A DNA stretch of 64,000 nucleotides from Candidatus Parcubacteria bacterium. GTDB taxonomy: Bacteria; Patescibacteriota; Minisyncoccia; Phycocordibacterales; UBA12088. The DNA is taken from the NCBI GenBank assembly GCA_003694545.1, contig RFKD01000051.1, positions 1-64,000 on the forward strand, given 5' to 3'. Of this stretch, positions 50,762 to 58,224 are shown one piece after another (position 1 is the first letter of the stretch; every line of letters starts with the position of its first letter). The translations under genes and the position numbers were made by a program. A model generated the notes under the pieces. That model was not told where the DNA came from. It saw nothing but the letters and a program-made list of their open reading frames with translations, and did not search any database.

Positions 50762-52033
50762 CTAGCGTTCCTTGCGCAGAAGCGCTTCGCGCACTCGGGG
50801 TAAGACGCCTTCACGAAACCATTCCTCGCGCTCATCGAGATCTCCCGCGAGCACCGCTTGGAGGCCCATCCCCGTTGCGTGCCGCAAGGACAGATCAACA
50901 GACGACAACGAAAGAGCGTAAAGCACGCGATCGCCCGTTGAAGCGGCGGAGATTCCCCCTGTGGTGATGATTCCCGTGAGCGCGCCGCTTTCGAGAAACA
51001 CGCCGCCTCCCGATGCTCCCTTTTGGGCGAGAATCACCCCTGGCAGGGAAAATATCGCCGCAATGGAAGGGTCGCTTGAAAAGGCATAGCGCTCCGCGAC
51101 GGTTGCGATAGTGCTCACGGGATACAACGCCCGCTCAATGATTTCGGGGGAGTAAAACTCCACAGGATACGCCGCAACGAGCACCTCTTGTCCTTTTTGC
51201 GGGATAGTCGGCAGCCACGGCGCGGCGGTGCGCGTTGTGAGGTCGGCGCCTGGAGCGGCGCTCTTGAGGCGCAAGAGGGCGTAATCATACTCGCCCGTGG
51301 AGAGATAGGATTCACGGGTTGTTGCAATGGCGGCGTTTTCCTGTGCCCACGCAAGCGGCAAGAACAACAGCGACGCTTCGCCCAAGGGGCGCGCCGGGGC
51401 GCCTGAGCGCACCTCACAACGCACATCTCCAAACTCCGGCGTTCCGGAAAGCGCAAGCGGGTAGGCAATATGGGCATTGGTGAGGATTACGCCGCGCTGG
51501 TCGATGAACACGCCAGATCCTGAAATAGATGAGACGAGGACGCCTTGCGTGGTGGTTGCCTGCCGTATACAGCGGATATTCACCAGAGACGAGCGTGCTT
51601 TTTGGTTGATGACGCTCCATTGGGCAGGGGGTTGTGGCTGGGAGGAGGGGGTGGAGACGGGTATGTTTGGCGTTGTTGTTGAGGTGGGCGCGCGGGAAGG
51701 TTGATCGGAAGGCGGGCGCGCTTGCGCGCTTTTGCCGCCTCGGGCAGAAGCGGGGGAAGTTGTGGCTTGCGTTCGCGGCGCGGGCGCTGAGAGTTCGGGG
51801 GAAGCGTCTGGTTGCGGTTGCGGGGGTGTTTGATTCGAAGAGGAGGGGTGAGTTAGGAGGGTGGGCATTGCGTCTGCCGCGGTATCCTCGCGCGAAGCCT
51901 TGGCGGCTTCTTCTTGCGCATTGGCTGGCGCGTTGCCTTGCGTCTCTTGCCGCGTTTCCGGTTGCCCTATTCCCACAAAGCCGGCAAGGGCGGCGATAAC
52001 GCCGAGAAACCACGCAATAATGGCTTGCGTCAT
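50762..52033 (-). CDS. Exported trypsin-like serine protease
   Basis: This 423-residue protein has an N-terminal membrane helix (AIIAWFLGVIAALAGFVGIG), a ~110-residue Pro/Ser/Thr-rich linker and an S1-type protease domain. Catalytic His lies in ILTNAHIAYPL, Asp in EYDYALLRL and Ser in QKGASGGGVF, so the triad is complete. No PDZ domain is visible, unlike HtrA. ATG 52033 is preceded by an extended -10 box ending 7 nt upstream. It probably acts outside the membrane on envelope or neighbouring-cell proteins (inference). Confidence 0.87.
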   Translation of the reverse strand: MTQAIIAWFLGVIAALAGFVGIGQPETRQETQGNAPANAQEEAAKASREDTAADAMPTLLTHPSSSNQTPPQPQPDASPELSAPAPRTQATTSPASARGGKSAQARPPSDQPSRAPTSTTTPNIPVSTPSSQPQPPAQWSVINQKARSSLVNIRCIRQATTTQGVLVSSISGSGVFIDQRGVILTNAHIAYPLALSGTPEFGDVRCEVRSGAPARPLGEASLLFLPLAWAQENAAIATTRESYLSTGEYDYALLRLKSAAPGADLTTRTAAPWLPTIPQKGQEVLVAAYPVEFYSPEIIERALYPVSTIATVAERYAFSSDPSIAAIFSLPGVILAQKGASGGGVFLESGALTGIITTGGISAASTGDRVLYALSLSSVDLSLRHATGMGLQAVLAGDLDEREEWFREGVLPRVREALLRKER

Positions 52034-52040
52034 AGCCGTT

Positions 52041-52049
52041 ACCATAGCA
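52041..52049 (-). promoter_or_regulatory. Extended -10 element of the protease gene
   Basis: The minus strand reads TGCTATGGT, ending 7 nt before ATG 52033. Confidence 0.5.
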
Positions 52050-52097
52050 CACACGCCAGCCTTGCGGCGAGAAAGGGGTGATGGTATTTGTCAACTC

Positions 52098-52125
52098 TTG
52101 ACAAAACTTAAAAATGTTTTATAGC
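52098..52125 (+). promoter_or_regulatory. Promoter of the acidic small-protein gene
   Basis: TTGACA (52098-52103), 16 bp, TATAGC (52120-52125). It yields a ~100-nt leader. Just before the ATG the leader has GCGTTAACGC followed by TTTTT (52215-52229), which looks like a weak attenuator. Confidence 0.6.
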
Positions 52126-52232
52126 TTGATTTTTTGACCTTCTGAGGCTACGATACAAATACCCCAAAAGGTCGTAAGTGGGTGGGTTTTGCAGACCCAT
52201 TACCGGCATTATAGGCGTTAACGCTTTTTGCT

Positions 52233-52451
52233 ATGACAACGACAACTGATCTTGAACTCCTTACCACCCTCGTTGTTGCTGAGGAAGAGGAAGAAATTGA
52301 TCCGGAAGAAGAGCCGACAGAAGACCCAGAGGAAGCTGCTGATGAGGGCGACCAGGAGGAGGAGGAAGAAGAAGCTCCTTCTTCTGAAGAGTTTGCTGAA
52401 GATGAGGGTAACCTCGAGGAGGAAGAAGATGGTGAAGAAGAGGACAACTAA
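52233..52451 (+). CDS. Small, extremely acidic protein
   Basis: This 72-residue protein is more than half Glu and Asp (EEEEEIDPEEE, QEEEEEEAPSS), after a short N-terminal TTTTDLELLTTLVV. It has no folded domain. The own promoter upstream and a strong terminator downstream support a real, possibly highly expressed gene, although low-complexity frames can arise by chance. Possible roles: DNA mimic, cation buffer or chaperone-like protein; none is shown by the sequence. Confidence 0.6.
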   Translation: MTTTTDLELLTTLVVAEEEEEIDPEEEPTEDPEEAADEGDQEEEEEEAPSSEEFAEDEGNLEEEEDGEEEDN

Positions 52452-52483
52452 ACTACTTTCCCACCTCATTTGAAGGTTTTTGC

Positions 52484-52520
52484 ACCACCCCCGCCTTTTA
52501 GGCGGGGGTGGTCTTTGGTT
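52484..52520 (+). terminator. Intrinsic terminator
   Basis: ACCACCCCCGCC-TTTTA-GGCGGGGGTGGT (52484-52512), then CTTTGGTTTG. It is a perfect 12-bp stem, 33 bp after the stop of the acidic-protein gene. Confidence 0.85.
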
Positions 52521-52600
52521 TGTTGATGGGAAAAGCGCTGGTGCAAAGCTTGGGGAGAAGGAAGCTGAAAAGGGAATGGGAAGAAGGGGCCGGCAGGCTT

Positions 52601-53719
52601 TTACGCTTCTTTCTCATGCACGGCGCTTTCTAGCCGTTCGCGCAGAGAAGCCTTACGACTGCGCCGGTCCTTCAAGCGTGTGAGAGCGCGTAAGGCTAGC
52701 CAGAGGAAGGTTGCTGCGCCCAGAATAAGGATCGCCCAACCAATCCACGCCTGCCGGAGCACCGCCGCCGCGGCGCTGAGCGCCGCGGCGGCGGTGCGTC
52801 GCCACCAGAGGGAGAAGGGCTCAGATTCACGAGAAGGCAGACCTTGGCGCTCTGCTTCCCACGCGCGCGCGAGCGCTTGGGCCTGCGTCTCAAGGCGTTG
52901 CGCCCCTTGCCGCGCGAGAGAATTCACACCCTCCGCGATAGGCGCCGCGCGTGATACCGCCGTACGAGCAAAGGAGCGCGCCGTCGCGCCGCTTATCGCT
53001 CGGTTGGAAGGCAAGAGATCCTCTCCGTCGACAACGCCGTCGCCGTCGGTATCGGCGTCAAGGGGGTTGGTGTCCTTGCGCGCCTCTTCCCCGTCGGTAA
53101 GTTTGTCGCCATCTGAATCAGCCTTGAGTGGGCTTGTGCCGCCCGCGAGCTCTTCGTTATCGGAAAGTCCATCACCATCTGTGTCGGGGTTGCGGGGATT
53201 GGTGCCAAGCTCTCGTTCTTGTTCGTCGGGAATGCCGTCATTGTCGTCGTCCGTATCTTGGTTGTCGCCAAAACGATCGTCATCAGTATCCCGGTCGACA
53301 ATGAGAGTCATTGGGGGTGTAGTGGTCTCATTGTTTTCGGGAATCGGGAGGGGTGTTTTGCCGAGGATAGTTTTGCGGGCAACCCGAACGATCCGGACTT
53401 TCAGGGTGTAATCGCCTTCTTGCGCGGTCCATAACATTCTTGCGACAGCGCTTCCTTGAGGACCAAGTTCTACGGTTGTGGTCGCCACAACCGACTCATC
53501 AATAAAGACTGCCACCTCCGCCTCACGCGTTTCTTCGCTCGTGTTCCACAGGGGCACAAAGATTTTCACCTGCTCTCCCGCAAAAAACTCCGAAGGCTCG
53601 ATCCACAGTGGTCGGTTTATGATAGCAACAGGAGAGGCCGCAACGGCATATTCCCCGCCTGCCCACACGAGCCAAGCAAGCAGCGCGCTTCCCACGAAGA
53701 AGTTCCATTTGTCGCGCAT
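52601..53719 (-). CDS. Exported surface protein with calcium-binding repeats and C-terminal anchor
   Basis: This 372-residue protein has a signal peptide (residues 1-~28) and a beta-rich domain resembling CARDB-type modules (~30-130). Tandem thrombospondin type 3 calcium loops follow (~145-235: NPDTDGDGLSDNEE, KADSDGDKLTDGEE, DADTDGDGVVDGED), then a helical stalk, one membrane span (IGWAILILGAATFLWLAL) and a basic cytoplasmic tail. The calcium loops probably stiffen a rod that holds the beta domain away from the cell. A surface or adhesion role is inference. Confidence 0.78.
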   Translation of the reverse strand: MRDKWNFFVGSALLAWLVWAGGEYAVAASPVAIINRPLWIEPSEFFAGEQVKIFVPLWNTSEETREAEVAVFIDESVVATTTVELGPQGSAVARMLWTAQEGDYTLKVRIVRVARKTILGKTPLPIPENNETTTPPMTLIVDRDTDDDRFGDNQDTDDDNDGIPDEQERELGTNPRNPDTDGDGLSDNEELAGGTSPLKADSDGDKLTDGEEARKDTNPLDADTDGDGVVDGEDLLPSNRAISGATARSFARTAVSRAAPIAEGVNSLARQGAQRLETQAQALARAWEAERQGLPSRESEPFSLWWRRTAAAALSAAAAVLRQAWIGWAILILGAATFLWLALRALTRLKDRRSRKASLRERLESAVHEKEA

Positions 53720-53886
53720 AGCGCTTTCACCTTACCATACGCGCGCCAGCGAGGTGTTTCCTGTGTGTGCCGCTTTGATGGCGCGCTTTAGAGCGTGGCC
53801 GTGAAGATCGGTAAACGGGAGATGTGTGCTCCTCTCCGCAACGCTCTTTGATGCTGACCGCGCAAGAGGAGAAAACAGAGTGCAAC

Positions 53887-56280
53887 CTATTGGAGAGAAT
53901 AAAGATATTCCAATGTGGCGCGAGCCACCACCTCGAGACTTTTGTCGCTACACCGATCGAGAGTGTCGTTTGTTGTATGGTGCGCGGGGAATCCGGCGTC
54001 AATAAGGAGGATGCTTGGAATGTCGGCTTGGTTGAGGGGTATGTGGTCATCTTGCACACTGGGTCCTATATTGTTTTGAAACACTGAACCATCCACCTTT
54101 TGCGCCACCGCCCAAAACGATTCCACCAAATCTTCGGCGTACCGAAGAGAAAATGGCTCCTTTTGTATGCGAATGTTTTTACCACATACCATATCGAGGA
54201 CTATTGCGCCCATTGGCTTTGTGTCCCCATATACTTCGTGTATATGTTCAGCAAAATACGTTGACCCCAAAGGCCGCCAATTACTGTAGTCACCGCGTTG
54301 GTTAATGTCACCTTCTTCTCCATCAAAGAAAACCAGGTCAACACCAATTTTGGGCGTTACGGAGGCGTTGCTTACTACCCGCGCAAGCTCCAACAGAACT
54401 GCAACTCCAGAAGCGGAATCGTTAGCTCCAGGCACCGGCTGATCAAACCTTGTCTTATCCTTGTCGGCGAAACGTTTACTGTCGTAGTGGGTTGCAATAA
54501 TGATGCGCCTGTTTTGCTCAGGGAAGAGGCGCCCAACAATGTTCGTTAAGGTGTACGTGTTACCGTCTGTGGCTGGGTACTCCCACGACTGCGCAATGAC
54601 TTCGTCAGTATAGGTGCGCATTTCCGCCAACAAGGCTTTTTGCACACTTTTATGCCCTCGTGAACCCATATACCGAGGGCCATAGCGAAGCTGTTGGTCT
54701 ATTATTGCCAGCATTTCGTTGCCGTTGATGGAGTCGTGTTTACTTAATTGGCGCGCAAGCACTTCGGCCGTAAGATATTCAACGGGAGCATAATTATCGG
54801 TCAGGATTGGGTAAGGGCTTAATTCGTATCGTTCGAGATTAATAGTTTGTGAGGGCAGAGACCGTATTAGAGGATGTGCGCTTCTCGTAACCTCAACTGA
54901 TTCCATATCGACAATACGAATGCTGTTGTACCCAACGAAAATGATGTTTTGCGTGTGGGTGTTTTTGGGGGTTTCAACTGCGAAAAAATAACTATTCGGG
55001 AAGACCTGTTGAAATGTCTTGATCTCAGAAAAGAGCAAAGACGGCTGCTGCCGTGACAAGTCTCCAATGATATTGGCAATAAATACACCGTTTGGAGCAA
55101 GCTTTTCCTTTGCAAGGCTAAAAAATTCGCGCGTTGTAAAATGCGCCGGGATGGAAAAGAGTGAAGAATATACATCGCTGAAAATTACATCGTATGTCTG
55201 GTTGGTGTCTCGAAGAAGATGGCGGCCATCTGTTATGTGGTTATGCAAGCGGGGTGTTCCCTTCACGCTGAAATATTGTTGCGCCAGGGGGTAGAGAGAT
55301 GGCTCTATTTCTGCCACATCTACGATTACGTTCGGTAGTTCCGCCAACAGAGCCTTTGGTATGGAGTAAGCGCCTCCGCCTATCACCAGCGCGCTTCGGA
55401 CATCCGGCTGAAAGAGTTTATAGAGCGCATAGTACTTTGTGTATTCATATGCTAAATCCGTGGGGTCGTTTGTATCAAGAAACATTGCGCCGGAAGAACT
55501 TCGATCTTGTTGCAAAACCCGTACTGGCCTTCCCTGCTGCTGGCTGTCGTAGATTGTTATTTTTTCGTAAATGCCATCTTTGTGGTAGAGCGCGGCGCTG
55601 TAAGCTTGCGAGTTGATAAACATTGCGGCGCCGACGAGCACGATGACCACCAAGGCGGTTTTTGCAAGCAGGTTTTTGTTGTCACTGAACACTATAAGCG
55701 GGATGAGACCAAGTGTACACAAGGTAATTCCAGTGGAAATAAAAATAAGATCCACGCCGAGTTTGGGAATAAGCACGAAGCCGGTAAGCAAACTCCCGCT
55801 GATACTACCAAGCGTTGACCAGAAGAAAATGCTGCCAGAGACACTGCCGATACCTTGTGCGGGGGCGTAAGCGCTGTGGAGTTTTATCGCGTACGGCGAC
55901 AAGATTCCAAGTAGCAATGCGGGCAGAAAGAAAAGGAGCAAAGAGGCAACAAGAGGCCCGTTCACTGGCGATAGTGCTATGCCTAAGATGGGGAGAGTAA
56001 GAACGCTCAGGAAGTGCACAGCCAACACTAGGACGCCGCTTGCGAGAATGATTCCGAAAAACCGTTGAGGGGAGGGGAGCCTATCAGCGAGGTTGCCTCC
56101 AATGTGGTACCCAACACTGAGGGCCGCAAGCACCACACTGATGACGCTGGAGACCGTGAAGATGGTATTGCCGTAGTATGGTGACAACGCGCGCACTGCC
56201 ACAATTTCAATAATTAAAACACACGCGCCTGTGACAAACACGACAAAGGGAAACAAGTTCTTTTTTATGCATTCATGCAT
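53887..56280 (-). CDS. Fusion: membrane spermidine-synthase-like protein + M28 glutaminyl-cyclase-like domain
   Basis: This is a 797-residue two-part protein. Residues ~1-215 hold six to seven membrane spans. Residues ~225-500 form a Rossmann methyltransferase-like domain of the spermidine-synthase class (ALVIGGGAYSIPKALLA, VDVAEIEPSL, ITDGRHLL, DVIFSDVYSS). Residues ~530-797 form an M28 zinc hydrolase of the glutaminyl cyclase type: IATHYDSK, PGANDSASG, FFDGEEG, DDHIPLNQADIP and the final metal His near PAHHTTND. Polyamine synthesis cannot be assumed. The cyclase-like part should face outside; a stop-free junction supports a true fusion. Confidence 0.8.
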   Translation of the reverse strand: MHECIKKNLFPFVVFVTGACVLIIEIVAVRALSPYYGNTIFTVSSVISVVLAALSVGYHIGGNLADRLPSPQRFFGIILASGVLVLAVHFLSVLTLPILGIALSPVNGPLVASLLLFFLPALLLGILSPYAIKLHSAYAPAQGIGSVSGSIFFWSTLGSISGSLLTGFVLIPKLGVDLIFISTGITLCTLGLIPLIVFSDNKNLLAKTALVVIVLVGAAMFINSQAYSAALYHKDGIYEKITIYDSQQQGRPVRVLQQDRSSSGAMFLDTNDPTDLAYEYTKYYALYKLFQPDVRSALVIGGGAYSIPKALLAELPNVIVDVAEIEPSLYPLAQQYFSVKGTPRLHNHITDGRHLLRDTNQTYDVIFSDVYSSLFSIPAHFTTREFFSLAKEKLAPNGVFIANIIGDLSRQQPSLLFSEIKTFQQVFPNSYFFAVETPKNTHTQNIIFVGYNSIRIVDMESVEVTRSAHPLIRSLPSQTINLERYELSPYPILTDNYAPVEYLTAEVLARQLSKHDSINGNEMLAIIDQQLRYGPRYMGSRGHKSVQKALLAEMRTYTDEVIAQSWEYPATDGNTYTLTNIVGRLFPEQNRRIIIATHYDSKRFADKDKTRFDQPVPGANDSASGVAVLLELARVVSNASVTPKIGVDLVFFDGEEGDINQRGDYSNWRPLGSTYFAEHIHEVYGDTKPMGAIVLDMVCGKNIRIQKEPFSLRYAEDLVESFWAVAQKVDGSVFQNNIGPSVQDDHIPLNQADIPSILLIDAGFPAHHTTNDTLDRCSDKSLEVVARATLEYLYSLQ

Positions 56281-56420
56281 ATCGTGCGCTGGCAAGTATA
56301 CTCAAGACGGCGCTGCTTAGTCAGGCGCTTATGGTTGATTGTATCATTTATCTTTGCCGCAGTCTCTCGTTCTCCTGTTTCTCTCGCACTTCACAATACT
56401 TAGCAAGGCTTCGCCTTTCG

Positions 56421-56628
56421 CTCCTTGATTTTGTGCGGGTGGGGGGAATCGGTCACCAGTTCTAAGCAAATTCGCCGCCTCCGGCGTCTCATTTGCTAAG
56501 AACTCGCGACCCCGACCTCGGCGCCCGCCACGCTTCGCGTGGCGACTTCGTGGCGCCTCGGTTCGATTCCCCCACCGCGCTCCAAAATCATAGTCGCGCG
56601 ACGCTTCGCCTCGCGCTCCTTGATTTTG
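56421..56628 (-). repeat. tRNA-3'-linked structured element, copy 3
   Basis: Read on the minus strand from the end of tRNA-Gly, the element contains AAAATCAAGGAG, a GCGAAGC-loop hairpin (56594-56614) and an inverted copy of the tRNA 3' part (56561-56590). An 8-bp hairpin (56526-56544), a hairpin with 14-nt arms (56458-56471, 56491-56504) and a direct copy of the tRNA 3' end follow. The stretch at 56421-56451 is identical over 31 bp to 56616-56646. The element is thus bounded by direct repeats 195 bp apart, as after integration or duplication at a tRNA 3' end. The frame across it is not a gene. Confidence 0.75.
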
Positions 56629-56699
56629 TGCGGGTGGGGGGAATCGAACCCCCGACCTCAGCTTGGAAGGCTGATGTTTTACCACTAAACTACACCCGC
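56629..56699 (-). tRNA. tRNA-Gly (anticodon TCC)
   Basis: Acceptor GCGGGTG pairs with CACCCGC and A is the discriminator. The anticodon stem TCAGC/GCTGA encloses CTTCCAA, which gives anticodon TCC. The T loop is TTCGATT. CCA is not encoded. A TATAGT -10-like box lies ~9 nt upstream on this strand. Confidence 0.95.
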
Positions 56700-56714
56700 G
56701 CTGTGCATACTATA

Positions 56715-56746
56715 CCACAAACCCCCGCTTTTGCGGGGGTTTGTGG
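56715..56746. terminator. Terminator hairpin after hup
   Basis: CCACAAACCCCCGC-TTTT-GCGGGGGTTTGTGG is a perfect 14-bp stem between hup (24 bp away) and tRNA-Gly. There is no long T-run on either side. Confidence 0.6.
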
Positions 56747-56770
56747 GAGTCACCGTGGACCTGCCGCGCC

Positions 56771-57052
56771 TTAGCGGCCTTGAGCCACGCGGTCTTTAAA
56801 TCCCTTGGCTGGAGTGAATTTCGGCATTTTTGTTGCCGGAACTTGCACTGTTTCTCCGGTGCGCGGGTTGCGTGCCGTGCGCGCTTTACGCTCGCGTCGG
56901 CGGAAGGTGCCCAAACCGGCGATGGAAACTTCCTCGCCGCGGGCGACCGCCCCGACTACAGCGTCGACAACCGCTTCCACGGCGCGCTCCGCGTCTGCTC
57001 GGGTGCTCCCCAAAACATCCCGAACGCGGTCTACAATATCTTGCTTGTTCAT
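56771..57052 (-). CDS. hup: HU-family DNA-binding protein
   Basis: This 93-residue histone-like protein has MNKQDIVDRV, the conserved dimer core VSIAGLGTFRRRERKART, the DNA-clasping arm RNPRTGETVQVPATKMPKF and the C-terminal helix AKGFKDRVA. It compacts and bends DNA. Upstream on its strand is a TTGCGC-17-TACAAT promoter and a ~65-nt leader. AAGGAGG occurs in that leader but ~40 nt before the ATG, too far for normal initiation. Confidence 0.95.
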   Translation of the reverse strand: MNKQDIVDRVRDVLGSTRADAERAVEAVVDAVVGAVARGEEVSIAGLGTFRRRERKARTARNPRTGETVQVPATKMPKFTPAKGFKDRVAQGR

Positions 57053-57121
57053 AGTGTCAATGCATTAGGTGTTCTGGTAATGTGATGCGCCTCCTTGTGA
57101 GGCCTGATAATACCGCAGGAT

Positions 57122-57150
57122 ATTGTAAATAAAGGCGTAAAAAAGCGCAA
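57122..57150 (-). promoter_or_regulatory. Promoter of hup
   Basis: On the minus strand, TTGCGC (57150-57145), 17 bp, TACAAT (57127-57122). The region to 57291 is AT-rich and also has TTGACA on the plus strand (near 57176) without a good -10. Confidence 0.5.
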
Positions 57151-57291
57151 TAGCCGGAGCTGCCCGGTATTTTAATTGACATATTATATATTTTGTGATT
57201 TGAAAACAGGTCGCTGCGCGCGAGATGTGCGTGACAAGGAGAGCAGGGGCGGGTTGCCAATACCCGACGATTTGTGGCACCATTCGGCGGT

Positions 57292-58161
57292 ATGGCTCAC
57301 CCTGTTGTTTTTTTCCAAGGTCAGCGCGGCGCGTATTCCGAAGAGGCCGCGAGCGTTATCTTTCCGGGCGCGACGATGGTTGCTCAGCCGACATTCCGCA
57401 AGGTGTTTGAAGCGCTTGCGGCTCAACCAGAAGCATTTGCGTGCTTACCAATCGAGAATACCACGGCAGGGCGGGTAAGCGATGTTCAGCTTTTGTTGCC
57501 CCGTTTTGGCTTTCAAATCATCAAGGAGCATTTTTTGCCCGTGCGGCACCAGTTACTGGGTGTTGTCGGCGGGTCTCTTTCCCGCGTGCGCGAAGTGTTG
57601 AGCCACCCACAGGCGCTCGCGCAGTGCGAACGCTTTTTAAAAGAGCACAACCTGACTCCTATCCCTTTTGAAGATACGGCTGGCGCGGCGGCGGAGGTCG
57701 CTCGCCGAAACGATCCAACGCTAGCCGCGATTGCTTCGCGCGCGGCACAGCAACACTATCGTCTCAAAGCTTTTGCCGAAGATATCCAAGATGAGACGCA
57801 CAACACCACGCGGTTTATCGTTCTTGCTGGCTCTCCTCAGCCTATTGAGCCGCCTGATCCGTCGCGCGCCTTTATTACCGCAATTTGGTTCACGCTCAAA
57901 AGCGTCCCAGCCGCGTTATACAAAGCGATAGGCGGGTTTGCGACCGCCGCCTTAAACCTCACAAAGATTGAGTCGCACCTTACGGGTCACCGCTTCACGC
58001 GCGCCCAGTTTTACATTGAAGTTGAAGGTCATCCGGAGACAGACGCGATGCGGCACGCGATGCGGGAGCTTACGTTTTTTGCTGATGATGTGCGGGTGTT
58101 GGGCGTATTCCCAGCCGACCCCTATCGTTACAACGGCCATCCTCAAGAAATCGTGCTTTAA
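57292..58161 (+). CDS. pheA: Prephenate dehydratase
   Basis: This enzyme converts prephenate to phenylpyruvate in phenylalanine synthesis. The 289 residues from MAHPVVFFQGQ carry the catalytic domain: GQRGAYSEEAA, the LPIENTTAGRV loop and DETHNTTRFIVLA with the Thr of the TRF motif. A C-terminal ACT regulatory domain has NLTKIESHLTGHRF, where ESRP is usual. No other aromatic-pathway gene is in the window, which is unusual for a reduced genome; the aminotransferase at 37191 could finish the pathway (inference). Confidence 0.9.
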   Translation: MAHPVVFFQGQRGAYSEEAASVIFPGATMVAQPTFRKVFEALAAQPEAFACLPIENTTAGRVSDVQLLLPRFGFQIIKEHFLPVRHQLLGVVGGSLSRVREVLSHPQALAQCERFLKEHNLTPIPFEDTAGAAAEVARRNDPTLAAIASRAAQQHYRLKAFAEDIQDETHNTTRFIVLAGSPQPIEPPDPSRAFITAIWFTLKSVPAALYKAIGGFATAALNLTKIESHLTGHRFTRAQFYIEVEGHPETDAMRHAMRELTFFADDVRVLGVFPADPYRYNGHPQEIVL

Positions 58162-58224
58162 AGAGACTTTTCGAGCCTTTGCGCGGTTTGGCTCATTGAG
58201 ATCCACGCTTTGCGCGATGTGCAC

